Assembly: GCA_947500575.1 (NCBI GenBank)
Contig: CANMSI010000002.1
Span: 806,001 to 870,000 of the forward strand
Origin: an uncultured Flavobacteriaceae bacterium
Lineage (GTDB): Bacteria > Bacteroidota > Bacteroidia > Flavobacteriales > Flavobacteriaceae
Reading direction: 5' to 3'
Length of the DNA: 64,000 nt
Below the pieces are notes generated by a model. That model saw only the letters and a list, made by a program, of their open reading frames with translations, searched no databases and was not told where the DNA came from. The position numbers were made by a program, and so were the translations under genes. Below are positions 1 to 9,700 of the stretch, piece after piece. Position 1 is the first letter of the stretch. Each line of letters opens with the position of its first letter.

Positions 1-96
1 AAAATTAAATTGGCAAGGACTGATGAAACTATCGCCTTCATTGATTATGGGAAAGAATTGGCCTCCCTTCTAGACGGAAAAACAACGCTCAAATGA
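1..96 (+). CDS. C-terminal end of an unidentified protein (partial)
   Basis: An open frame enters from the left edge and ends at a TGA at 94-96, giving 31 residues (starts KIKLARTDET, ends DGKTTLK). It lies only 8 bases before the next start codon, so it is probably the upstream member of the same transcription unit. The visible piece has no motif I recognise, so no function is assigned. The frame could be chance, but codon use looks coding. Confidence 0.5.
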   Translation, partial: KIKLARTDETIAFIDYGKELASLLDGKTTLK

Positions 97-104
97 ATTA
101 AGGA

Positions 105-656
105 ATGAAAAAATTAATTCTCTTATTATCAACGCTGTTCTTAATAATAGCTTGTAATTCGAAGAGTGACCAAATTGACAAGGTAGCAGATTATTATGCA
201 GCCTTTAATGATTCTGACTACGAACAACTGAAAAACCATATTGCGGATAGCATCAGTATTGTTGAAGGAGATTATATAATGCCATTTACGCACGAAACTT
301 TTTATGAGCAGTTTAAATGGGATTCTATTTTTAAACCAACATATAAAGTCGTAGCATTGGAGCAATTAAATAACCAAGTTTTAGCGAAGGTAGAAGTGCA
401 TTCATTGCGCTTTGATTTTTTAAAGAACAACCCGCTGACATGCCAGCATAAGATTTCATTTGAAGCAGGCAAAATCACAAAATTCGAAACTCTTGATTGT
501 ATAGATGCCGATTGGGCTATCTGGGAAAAAGAAAGAGATTCTTTAGTGGTTTGGATTGATAAGCGGCATCCCGAACTAGACGGGTTCATTAATGATTTAA
601 GCATGAATGGTGCAATTAAGTACCTTAAAGCAATTGATTTATATAAGAATCGTTAA
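105..656 (+). CDS. Small lipoprotein, possibly NTF2/SnoaL-like
   Basis: The 183-residue product starts with a lysine pair, a hydrophobic stretch and a lipobox (LIIAC, Cys17), so it should be exported and lipidated. The mature part opens with a helix of the type VADYYAAFNDSDY and alternates predicted helix and strand, which resembles SnoaL/NTF2-like folds, but this is only a resemblance. The stop at 654-656 is one base from the next start, so translation is probably coupled to the SRPBCC gene. The exact role is unknown. Confidence 0.6.
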   Translation: MKKLILLLSTLFLIIACNSKSDQIDKVADYYAAFNDSDYEQLKNHIADSISIVEGDYIMPFTHETFYEQFKWDSIFKPTYKVVALEQLNNQVLAKVEVHSLRFDFLKNNPLTCQHKISFEAGKITKFETLDCIDADWAIWEKERDSLVVWIDKRHPELDGFINDLSMNGAIKYLKAIDLYKNR

Positions 657-657
657 A

Positions 658-1110
658 ATGATAAACCGATTAAAGTTTTCTATTGATATTGAGGCTGAAA
701 AAAATACAATTTGGAAAGCACTCTGGAATGAGCATTCTTATCGGGAATGGGCGAGCATATTTTTTGAGGGGTCTTTTGTAGTATGCAACAATTGGAAAGA
801 AGGCAGTAAAGTTCATTTTTTAGGACCAGATCAGAGCGGTATTTACAGTATTATTGCAAAACATAGTCCTAATAAAATAATAGCATTTAAGCATATCGGT
901 AGTGTGGTGGAAGGAAAAGAGCAACCCATTGATGAAGAATCAAAAAAATGGACGGGAGCTACCGAAATTTACTCATTAAGCAAGGGAACTGAAACCAATA
1001 CACTTACAGTTGAAATAGATGTACTTAATGAGCATCTAGAATTTATGACAAACACATTTCCTAAAGCTCTGGAAAAGATAAAAAAGAATTGCATCCAACA
1101 AAACATATAA
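658..1110 (+). CDS. SRPBCC / AHSA1-type ligand-binding domain protein
   Basis: This 150-residue cytoplasmic protein has the START/SRPBCC pattern: an N-terminal strand with IDIEAEKNTIWKAL (the usual helix after strand 1), a central W-x-E-G-S-K-V-HF strand, and a C-terminal helix (FPKALEKIKKNC). The ATG at 658 is preferred over an upstream in-frame codon at 607 because the upstream extension lies entirely inside the preceding gene and is not domain-like. Members bind hydrophobic ligands or act as Hsp90 co-chaperone-like proteins. The ligand cannot be inferred. Confidence 0.65.
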   Translation: MINRLKFSIDIEAEKNTIWKALWNEHSYREWASIFFEGSFVVCNNWKEGSKVHFLGPDQSGIYSIIAKHSPNKIIAFKHIGSVVEGKEQPIDEESKKWTGATEIYSLSKGTETNTLTVEIDVLNEHLEFMTNTFPKALEKIKKNCIQQNI

Positions 1111-1354
1111 TTTACCTCTCCATTCCCTGCTCTTAAATTTCACAGTTTTAGATAGTTTTATTTCCAATGCATAAAAGCTTACTAAATTCCTTTTAATAGC
1201 TATCACCATATCAATTTGAAAATTGGTACTTTTAATGGAGCCAATTGTAAATTGACCTTAGTAATCTTAAAATAGCATTATTCACCAATTAAAATCCCTT
1301 GCTAAATTTTACTATCTGCAATCATAATAGCATTACAATTATATCGAAGAAAGC

Positions 1355-1900
1355 ATGAAACAACTAGTTACCCTATCTTTTTTAATTTTATTTAATTGTA
1401 AAACAGAAGTAAAAACCGAAAACAGGATTGACAAAACCGTTTATGATATGTGGCATAGTTTTACCAATTCAAATTCCCAATTTAAAAAAGAGGAACTACC
1501 CGAGTCCTGGTATTTTGCAATGAATAAAGAAGATGCAAATAGGTTGGCTGCATTGACCCTAAATGGAAAAAAGAAGGCTTCTTCTGGCCTTTATGCTTGG
1601 TATAAAGAGGCAAATGCTGATCTTCCAAAAATAGGAACAAAGCATATTATCACAGATTTTGATGGAAAGGCCAAAGCAATCATTGAAATTAAAAAAGTAG
1701 ATACCATTCCATTTAATAAGATTTCCAAAGCCTATGCAACATTGGATATGGGAACCAACGTTGATCCGCTTAAAAAATGGAGAAAAGCGCATTGGGAGTT
1801 TTTCGCAAATACCATGGAGGAAAGTGGAGCGCAACCCACAGAAGAAATGCTGGTGGTATGTGAATGGTTCGAAACTATCTGGACAGAAAACGATGAATGA
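1355..1900 (+). CDS. ASCH-domain protein with possible export signal
   Basis: The 181-residue product carries an ASCH (PUA-like) domain: the run from about residue 50 with LTLNGKKKASSGL, the GTKHIITDFDGKAKAIIEI strands and a closing MLVVCEWFETIW are characteristic. ASCH proteins are thought to bind RNA or act as small amidohydrolases (YqfB type). The N-terminus is hydrophobic and ends in FNC, a poor lipobox, so export is uncertain; most ASCH proteins are cytosolic, which makes the leader odd. A stand-alone promoter is likely, since 244 bp of non-coding DNA with no clear structure precede it. Confidence 0.65.
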   Translation: MKQLVTLSFLILFNCKTEVKTENRIDKTVYDMWHSFTNSNSQFKKEELPESWYFAMNKEDANRLAALTLNGKKKASSGLYAWYKEANADLPKIGTKHIITDFDGKAKAIIEIKKVDTIPFNKISKAYATLDMGTNVDPLKKWRKAHWEFFANTMEESGAQPTEEMLVVCEWFETIWTENDE

Positions 1901-1939
1901 TCCATTCATTTAAATTTTAAAATTAAAAAACATTGAATT

Positions 1940-2296
1940 ATGCTAACTGATATTCATCCGAAACTACCCATGCGCGACAAAAATGTTACACGAGAGTTCT
2001 ACATAAGTAAATTGGGCTTTCAAATATTTGGAAATGCTGATTATGACGGTTATTTGATGTTGGAAAAAGATGGAATCCAAATTCACTTTTTTGAATTCAA
2101 AGAACTAAACCCTAAAGAGAATTATGGCCAGGTATATATTAGAACTGACAATATTGAAGGCTTTTACCAATCGCTATTAGACACCAAAACAACCATTCAT
2201 CCCAATGGTGCTTTGGAAATTAAACCTTGGGGACAAAAAGAATTCTCTGTGCTTGATCCAGATACGAACCTCTTAACCTTTGGACAGGAAATCTAG
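1940..2296 (+). CDS. VOC superfamily protein (bleomycin-resistance/glyoxalase fold)
   Basis: The 118 residues form one typical VOC unit built of two beta-alpha-beta-beta-beta halves: an opening PKLPMRDKNVTREFYISKLGF, a mid-strand IQIHFFEF, and a closing FSVLDPDTNLLTFGQ. Metal-ligand-like His and Glu occur in IHFFEF and near the C-terminus. Small single-domain members often bind glycopeptide drugs without metal or serve as dioxygenase or lyase subunits. The gene sits 39 bp after the ASCH gene and 20 bp before the peptidase gene, all on one strand. Confidence 0.75.
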   Translation: MLTDIHPKLPMRDKNVTREFYISKLGFQIFGNADYDGYLMLEKDGIQIHFFEFKELNPKENYGQVYIRTDNIEGFYQSLLDTKTTIHPNGALEIKPWGQKEFSVLDPDTNLLTFGQEI

Positions 2297-2316
2297 AAAC
2301 ATAAAAAGTATCTCAT

Positions 2317-3495
2317 ATGAAAAGAACATGTATCGCTTTTGTACTAATGCTCATTTGTTTCCATTCTTATGGACAAAAACCAAGAGCAAGAGATTTAGGG
2401 GTTCCATTTGTTGGTATCACGGGGGAGTTTAACGCTATTACAGATGTTAAAGGAGTGGAAGTAGGCTATAGCACTATTATTTCAGGGAAAGGTGAAAATG
2501 TGTTGGGTAAAGGACCGATAAGAACGGGGGTTACTGCTATATTTCCCAGAGGAAAAGCTAAAAAGTTCAGTCCTGTGTATGCCAACTGGTATAGTCTTAA
2601 TGGCAATGGTGAGATGACAGGGACCACTTGGGTTACCGAATCAGGGTTTCTGGAAACACCCATTATGATCACTAATACGAATAGCGTGGGAGTTGTTAGA
2701 GATGCGGTATTAAAATGGTATGTAGATACAGACTGGTACAGTGGTGAAAATTGGTGGTACACATACCCAGTAGTTGCTGAAACCTACGATGGTTTTTTGA
2801 ATGATATTTACGGTTTCCATGTCAAAGAAAAACATGTATTGGAAGCTATTAAAAATACATCTAGTGGAAGAATTTCGGAAGGCAATGTTGGTGGAGGAAC
2901 GGGCATGATGTGTTTGGGTTATAAAGGAGGAACTGGAACTTCTTCAAGAGTTATTAAAATTAAAGATTCATCCTATACCGTTGGCGCAATTGTACAATCC
3001 AATTTTGGAGCGAAAAGAAACTTATCAATCGCAGGTGTGCCCGTTGGAATTGAATTAAAAGATACCTTGAATTATGAATTCAACGCACCTCCAAAATCCA
3101 GAAGACAGGAAGGAGACGGTTCCATTATCATAATTGTTGGAACAGATGTGCCCCTTTTACCCCATCAGTTAAAGAGAATTGCGCAAAGAATTCCTTTAGG
3201 AGTAGGAATTGTAGGTGGGCGAGGAAGTAATGGATCAGGGGACATTTTTTTGGCGTTTTCAACAGCTAACGAAAATGCCTTTAATAGAGATGAAATTGTG
3301 AAAGTCCAATCCATACCAAATGATCAGTTAATGCCTGTTTTTGAAGCAACCGTTCAAGCCGTTGAAGAAGCGATTATCAATGCAATGGTAGCCGCAGAAA
3401 CCATGGAGGGAATTAATGGCAATAAGGCGTATGCCATTCCGCATGATCTATTAGTTAAAACTTTAAAAAAATTCAATCGCATAAAAGAACAATAG
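2317..3495 (+). CDS. P1-family self-processing aminopeptidase (DmpA/BapA type), secreted
   Basis: The 392-residue product has a signal peptide ending near HSYGQ, so it is predicted periplasmic. It follows the DmpA family along its length: RARDLGVPFVG at the mature N-terminus, TGVTAIFPRG, GNVGGGTGM, and GDGSIIIIVGTDVPLLPHQ. The Gly268-Ser269 pair lies at about 249/250 of the mature chain, where DmpA cleaves itself to expose the N-terminal nucleophile serine. Family members release N-terminal D- or L-amino acids or beta-amino acids from short peptides. The GSNGSGDIFLAFST motif also fits. Which peptides are cut cannot be told. Confidence 0.88.
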   Translation: MKRTCIAFVLMLICFHSYGQKPRARDLGVPFVGITGEFNAITDVKGVEVGYSTIISGKGENVLGKGPIRTGVTAIFPRGKAKKFSPVYANWYSLNGNGEMTGTTWVTESGFLETPIMITNTNSVGVVRDAVLKWYVDTDWYSGENWWYTYPVVAETYDGFLNDIYGFHVKEKHVLEAIKNTSSGRISEGNVGGGTGMMCLGYKGGTGTSSRVIKIKDSSYTVGAIVQSNFGAKRNLSIAGVPVGIELKDTLNYEFNAPPKSRRQEGDGSIIIIVGTDVPLLPHQLKRIAQRIPLGVGIVGGRGSNGSGDIFLAFSTANENAFNRDEIVKVQSIPNDQLMPVFEATVQAVEEAIINAMVAAETMEGINGNKAYAIPHDLLVKTLKKFNRIKEQ

Positions 3496-3547
3496 GTACT
3501 ACTCTTATGTAATATAATGAACGCTGATACTCATCCTTAAGAAACCC

Positions 3548-4057
3548 ATGCTAAAAAAAGTAGTTAGTCTTTTACTTGTTTTAACCATTTGCAGTTGTAT
3601 TACCTACCGAAATGACCACGGAAGGAAGAGATTTAATTGCTGTAAATTCACTATGAAACCCAACAGTAATGATTTGGTCTACAAAATAATAGACACTACC
3701 AAATTATATAAAATTGTCTCCGTTGTTAATCTTCCTGATGGGAAACCATTAGCAAATTTTAATACCAGTTATCTTAAATTCTATGGGAATGGTAAAGTAG
3801 GAACCTTTTATACCTATGATGAGCATGATATTAATTCTTTAAACCCTGAGAAATCAGATATAGGAATCTATAGTTACACCAAAGAAGTTCTTACAATCCA
3901 AACCTATTTTCATCATGTACAGGGAGGTGGTTTTGTAAAAGATAGGTTACAGAAAAAGACACCGAATACCTTAGAATTTGTTGGAGACGAGCTTTTAACC
4001 ACCTATATAGCACTAGATATTCCAGATAAATGGCTAATTTATAAACCTGATTGGTAA
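3548..4057 (+). CDS. Lipoprotein of unknown function
   Basis: The 169-residue protein has a classical lipobox (TICSC, Cys17) after a hydrophobic leader. The mature part is rich in beta-strand patterns (KFYGNGKVGTFYTYDE; YIALDIPDKWLIY) and lacks catalytic signatures. It resembles many short Bacteroidota lipoproteins that monitor or scaffold envelope processes. I do not recognise the family. Confidence 0.55.
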   Translation: MLKKVVSLLLVLTICSCITYRNDHGRKRFNCCKFTMKPNSNDLVYKIIDTTKLYKIVSVVNLPDGKPLANFNTSYLKFYGNGKVGTFYTYDEHDINSLNPEKSDIGIYSYTKEVLTIQTYFHHVQGGGFVKDRLQKKTPNTLEFVGDELLTTYIALDIPDKWLIYKPDW

Positions 4058-4097
4058 CGAAACAAGGAAGCGCACAAATACCTAAATAAATCGATTT

Positions 4098-6488
4098 ATG
4101 AAAAAAAGTTTTACCTCATATGTTCAATACTGGATGCTTTTTTTTTCCTTTTTGTCTACTACTGTATTCTTTGGACAAAATGATATTGCAGATTTTATTT
4201 CTTTAGCGCCCACTTCTCAGACTAGCAATTTTAATATCCCTTCTTCACATGTGTTCCAGAAAATTATAGAAACCGGAGACCCTCTTACCCAAGGAGGTGT
4301 TCTTCCCGATAGAAATGATTTTACAGCCTATGTTCCTATTAATGGAAGTAATGAAAACGGATACCTTAGTATTAATTCAGAGCGAATTCCGGGAGGTGTA
4401 AGTATTTTAGATATAAATTTTGATACTACCTCAAAACAATGGCAGACATCTCTTTCTCAAGCTGTAGATTTTACCAGTGTAGCGGGAACCATAGCCAACT
4501 GCTCAGGAACAGTTACCCCATGGAATACGGTAATTTCCTGTGAAGAATTTATCGATACCGCAGATTCCAACGCAGATGGATATAATGACATAGGTTGGTG
4601 TATAGAAATAGACCCAGCAACAAAAACGGTTTTAAGGAAATTATGGGCTTTGGGAAATTTTAAGCATGAAAATGTCTCTATTCATTCCAATCTGCGCACA
4701 GTTTATCAAGGGGCAGATTCTACACCTGGGTATCTCTATAAATTTGTCGCTAATAATGAGGAAGATCTTAGTAGCGGCTTATTATATGTGTATCAAGGTG
4801 CCAAAGATGGCGCTGGAAACTGGATCTTACTAAACAACACTACAGCAGAAGAACGCAATACAACACTTACACAAAGTGCTGCTGCCAATGCTACGGTATT
4901 TGAAGGTATAGAAGACGTAGAAATAGGACCAGATGGAATGGTTTATTTTGCTGTGAAAGGGGAAGGACGCGTTTATCGTTTTCAAGATTCTGATCCTTTA
5001 TTAGGGACTTCAGTACCACTTATGGAAACCTATGTAGGAAATGCTTCTTATGATATTATGCACGAGAATGGAGTTACCACAGAGCCTTGGGGTTTAGGAA
5101 ATGACAATTTGGTCTTTGATGGCGATGGAAATCTATGGGTGTGTCAAGATGGAGGCAATAACTACATTTGGGTAGTTAAAAACGGACATACGCAAGCCAG
5201 TCCAGACGTATCAATTTTTGGGCAAACGCCTATCGATTCGGAACCTACCGGAATTACCTTTTCTCCCGATTACCGGTTTCTTTTTATGTCTATACAGCAC
5301 CCTGCAAATACCAATAATAGCTCAACCCAAGAAGATACTGTTGGGAATGCAATTGGTTTTGAAAAAAGTATTTCGCTAGTAATTGCCTTGAAGGAAAATT
5401 TGGGCACCCTTTGGTATTTGGATGCGGATATGGATGGTTTTGCAACCGAGGAGACCATATCTAGCTTTACTAGTCCGGGCGCAGGCTATACCAATACAGT
5501 ATTGCCAACCACGGATTGTGATGATAGTAATGCAGCTATTAACCCTGAAACAGTTTGGTACATTGATGCAGATATGGATGGATTTGCTTCGGAAGCAACA
5601 ATCACCAGTTGTGTTAGTCCAGGAATGGGATATACTACGAATATACTTCCCGCTACCGATTGTGATGATACCAATATTGAAATTAACCCGGAAACCATTT
5701 GGTACTTGGATGCAGATATGGATGGCTTTGCCACAGAAACAACCATTGTAAGTTGTACTAGCCCAGGAATAGGATATACTACGAATATGCTTCCCGCTAC
5801 CGATTGTGATGATACCAATGCAATGATCAACCCGGAAACAGTTTGGTACTTAGATGCAGATATGGATGGCTATGCTACAGAAACAACTATTGTAAATTGT
5901 ACTAGTCCAGGAATAGGATATACTACTGATATGCTTCCCGCTACCGATTGTGATGATACCAATGCAATGATTAACCCAGAAACAGTTTGGTACTTAGATG
6001 CAGATATGGATGGCTATGCCGCAGCTACAACCGTCATTAGCTGCGTTCGTCCAGGTGATGGTTATACTACTAATGTGTTACCAACCACGGACTGCGACGA
6101 TAGTGACCCAGATATACAACCTCTTACTTTATGGTATCTAGACGCTGATAATGATGGAGATGCAGATGAACCTCCTATTCAGAGTTGCACAAGTCCTGGT
6201 GAAGGGTATACCATGACCCCGCTACCCTTAGATAATACCAATGATAGAGCTAATGCTATTCTCTATCCAAACCCGTCAACAAATCAAATTACCATTGATT
6301 TGAATCAAGTATATGAAAATATAGAACTTAGCATTGTAAGTAGTAGCAGGCAATTGGTATTTAATCAAAAATACGACACAACCAACCAAATCGATCTACA
6401 AATACCGCAACTAAGGGCTGGAGTTTATTTTATCCTAATTACCTCCTCGGGTAAAAAAATAAGCGATCAAAAAATTGTTGTACAATAA
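4098..6488 (+). CDS. T9SS-exported PhoX-like (DUF839) protein with MopE-type repeats
   Basis: The 796-residue product starts with a signal peptide (ending near VFFGQ). Residues about 30-430 resemble the DUF839/PhoX beta-propeller family, known as a Ca/Fe-dependent alkaline phosphatase: GGVSILDINFD, NCSGTVTPWNTVISCEEF, NFKHENVSIH, GEGRVYRFQD and a late FSPDYRFLFMSIQHP. Residues about 439-715 are six 48-residue repeats (WYLDADMDG...TDCDDTN) matching the putative metal-binding MopE repeat. The last 75 residues are a type-A T9SS sorting domain (ILYPNPSTNQITID, LRAGVYFILI). Phosphatase activity is inferred from family only. Confidence 0.82.
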   Translation: MKKSFTSYVQYWMLFFSFLSTTVFFGQNDIADFISLAPTSQTSNFNIPSSHVFQKIIETGDPLTQGGVLPDRNDFTAYVPINGSNENGYLSINSERIPGGVSILDINFDTTSKQWQTSLSQAVDFTSVAGTIANCSGTVTPWNTVISCEEFIDTADSNADGYNDIGWCIEIDPATKTVLRKLWALGNFKHENVSIHSNLRTVYQGADSTPGYLYKFVANNEEDLSSGLLYVYQGAKDGAGNWILLNNTTAEERNTTLTQSAAANATVFEGIEDVEIGPDGMVYFAVKGEGRVYRFQDSDPLLGTSVPLMETYVGNASYDIMHENGVTTEPWGLGNDNLVFDGDGNLWVCQDGGNNYIWVVKNGHTQASPDVSIFGQTPIDSEPTGITFSPDYRFLFMSIQHPANTNNSSTQEDTVGNAIGFEKSISLVIALKENLGTLWYLDADMDGFATEETISSFTSPGAGYTNTVLPTTDCDDSNAAINPETVWYIDADMDGFASEATITSCVSPGMGYTTNILPATDCDDTNIEINPETIWYLDADMDGFATETTIVSCTSPGIGYTTNMLPATDCDDTNAMINPETVWYLDADMDGYATETTIVNCTSPGIGYTTDMLPATDCDDTNAMINPETVWYLDADMDGYAAATTVISCVRPGDGYTTNVLPTTDCDDSDPDIQPLTLWYLDADNDGDADEPPIQSCTSPGEGYTMTPLPLDNTNDRANAILYPNPSTNQITIDLNQVYENIELSIVSSSRQLVFNQKYDTTNQIDLQIPQLRAGVYFILITSSGKKISDQKIVVQ
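5412..6245 (+). repeat. Six in-frame 144-bp tandem repeats (MopE-type module)
   Basis: The repeats have exact 144-bp spacing, seen from the recurring Trp codon at 5412, 5556, 5700, 5844, 5988 and 6132. Each encodes W-Y-x-D-A-D-x-D-G followed by C-x-x-P-G-x-G-Y-T and T-D-C-D-D. Copies 2 to 5 are nearly identical, copy 1 lacks the first Cys, and copy 6 is degenerate and loses the TDCDD box. The Asp-rich loops suggest Ca or other metal binding. This pattern of identity suggests recent internal duplication. Confidence 0.9.
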
Positions 6489-6745
6489 TTTTCCAAAATT
6501 CTTTTCAAAAAGACCGCGAAGATTCATTTAGTGGGTATTTAGGCTGTTAAATTAATGTTAACACAAAACCCCTTTTACGGTACTTTTTAAGCTTTACTTA
6601 GGTTTTATACGCATAAATAGCAAGAAAATTCGCCCTAAGGGTGCATTACATCGATTTTCTGTAATAATGATAATCCAAAACACTATTTTGCCCGTAGCTA
6701 TTATTAATGACCATTTACTTATCCATACAAATCGCGACCTACGCT

Positions 6746-9700
6746 ATGAAATTTTTAAAAAACCACGCCCCCACTCTTCTTTTGTTTTTTATGATCAGCC
6801 TTGGATATTCTCAGACCACAGTATCTGGAGATTTCCAAAAATGGCATACAGTAACTATCTTATTTGATGGTCCCAATACTTCAGAAAATGACGCCGTTAA
6901 TCCTTTTTTAGATTATCGCTTAAATGTTACATTTACAAGTGCCTCAGGCAATACTTTTGTAGTGCCGGGCTTCTATGCTGCCGACGGTAATGCTGCTGAA
7001 ACAAGTGCTTCTTCCGGTAATAAATGGGCAGTACGATTTACGCCCAACGAAACTGGGAATTGGACTTATAATGTATCTTTTAGAACAGCGAGCAATATCG
7101 CTGTGATTTTAAATCCAGATTTTGGCACACCCACTTCTTTTGATGGTGAGAGCGGAAGCTTCAATATTGCGGCATCTAATAAAAGTGCTCCAGATAATAG
7201 AGCCAAAGGTAGACTTAACTACGTAGGAAAACGCTACTTACAATTTGAAGAGACTGGAAAATATTTTTTGAAAGCAGGATCTGATTCCCCTGAAAACTTG
7301 CTTGCTTACAGCGATTTTGACAATACTACCAATAGTAAAACTTGGTCTCCCCATAATAGCGATTGGAATTCTGGAGATCCTACTTGGAAAGGGAACAATG
7401 GTAGAGAGTTAATAGGTGCTGTGAATTATTTATCAGAAATGGGCATGAACGCCTTCTCATTTCTTACCATGAACGTTATTGGAGATGGAAATGATGTATG
7501 GCCCTGGGCTGCCACAAATAGCAATTCACTAAATGGCGCTACTGGTTCGGATGTCAACAACAGACTTCGTTATGATGTTTCTAAGTTAGCGCAATGGGAA
7601 ATTTTATTCAGTCATGCAGATGCCAAAGGAATGTTCCTTCACTTTAAGACACAAGAAACAGAAAATGACCAACTCTTAGACGGCGGAGAATTAGGAACAC
7701 AGCGAAAACTATACTACCGAGAATTAATAGCACGTTTTGGACACCACTTGGCCTTGAATTGGAATTTAGGGGAAGAAAATGACTTATATGATGAATTAGG
7801 TGATGTAGATGGTACTCGTATTAAAGCCTATGCAGCCTATGTAAATGCTTTGGATCCATATGATCATCATATTGTTATTCATTCATACCCTTGGGCTCAT
7901 GAGAACTTGTATCCTCCACTTTTAGGAACAGGAAATAGATTTACAGGTGCATCCATGCAAATTGGAATTGTTGCCATTCACCGTGATATAAAAAGATGGA
8001 TCTTAGAATCTAAAAATGCGGGTAAACCATGGGTTGTTACGAATGATGAACAGGGCAGTGCTCAAAGAGGAGTTACTGCAGATGAGAGCTATTCCGGAAA
8101 TAAAGGAAATCAAGATGACAATAGAGATGAAGTAAGACACGAGGTTTTATGGGGTACGCTGATGGCCGGAGGAGGCGGTGTTGAGTACTACTTTGGTTAC
8201 AATACCGGAGAAACGGATCTCACTGCAGAAGATTTTAGAAGTAGAAGAACCAAATGGGAAGATGCCAAATATGCCTTGGACTTCTTTGACGCCCATGTTC
8301 CGTTTTGGGAAATGGAAACCAATGATCAACTAACTTCCGAGAGAGATGATTTCTGTTTAGCAAACCCTGGTGTACGCTACCTAATATACTTACCAGAAGG
8401 TGGATCTACGAATTTGAATCTTTCCGCGGGTACAGGAACTTTTACTGTAAAATGGTTTGATCCCCGAAATGGTGGAAATTTATTAAACGGAAGTATTACC
8501 GAAATTCAAGGTGGCGCTAGTAGAAATATTGGAAACCCTCCGAATAACACAAATAGTGACTGGGTTATCCTAGTAGAAAAAGAAGGAAGTAGCACCAATA
8601 TACCTGTTACTGGCATGACATTAACGCCTTCCAATGCTACCATTGAAGTAGGCAATAGCACAACACTTAACGCTCAAATACAACCTACTAGTGCATCCAA
8701 CAAAACGGTTATTTGGAGCTCTAATAACACCAGTGTTGCTACGGTAAACCAAGCTGGGCAGGTTACAGGAATTCAAATAGGTGCGGCAGTAATTACGGCA
8801 AGAAGCGAAGATGGCGATTTTACAGACACGGCAACGATCAGCGTAGTGCCTGCTACTCCTTGTAGTGCAGATTATTCAGAGCAAAATAATTTGGTCATTA
8901 TAGAAGCAGAAAATTTAAATGCTCCTACCGGATGGAATCAAAAAACAAGCGCAAGTGGATATACCGGTACTGGTTATATTGAATGGGAAGGCGGTGATAA
9001 CTTTAACACCCCTGGAATAGGAGTTATTTCTGCTTCTATCAAAATTAATAATCCAGGAACGTATTTATTTCAATGGAGAAACAAAGTAGGACAAGGAACC
9101 GTAAGTACGGATTTTAATGATTCTTGGTTGCGTTTCCCAGATGCAGATGATTTTTATGGAGAAAAAACGAGTACAGGAAGTATTGTATATCCAAAAGGCA
9201 GTGGAAAAACTCCCGAAGCGGCTGGTGCAGGAGGCGATGGATGGCTAAAAGTATACTCAAGTGGAACTATAGACTGGAGTTGGTCTACAAACACGAATGA
9301 CAATAATACGCATCAAATCTATGTTACCTTTGACAATCCGGGCGTTTATACGATGGAAATATCGGGAAGGTCAGATCATCATTTAATAGATCGCATCGCA
9401 TTGAGCAATAATGCCGGTAATGCTACGAACTTATCTTTACCAGAAACTACCTGTGATGGAGATGAGACGGTTCCAGTTACTGGTATATTTGTTACTCCAG
9501 ATACTGCAACTATGAACATAGGAGATGTTCTAAATCTTAGTGCATCCATAACACCTTCGAATGCTACCAATCAGAATATTACTTGGACTTCTAGCGATGC
9601 TAGTGTTGCTTCGGTAGATCAAAACGGAGAGGTAACAGCTTTAGCAGAAGGAACTGCGACTATTGCTGCAATTACTGAAGATGGTAATTTCTCGGCGGGA

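Noticed and set aside
5412-6245. CRISPR array
   Set aside because: The repeats are in-frame coding 144-bp units with no spacers.
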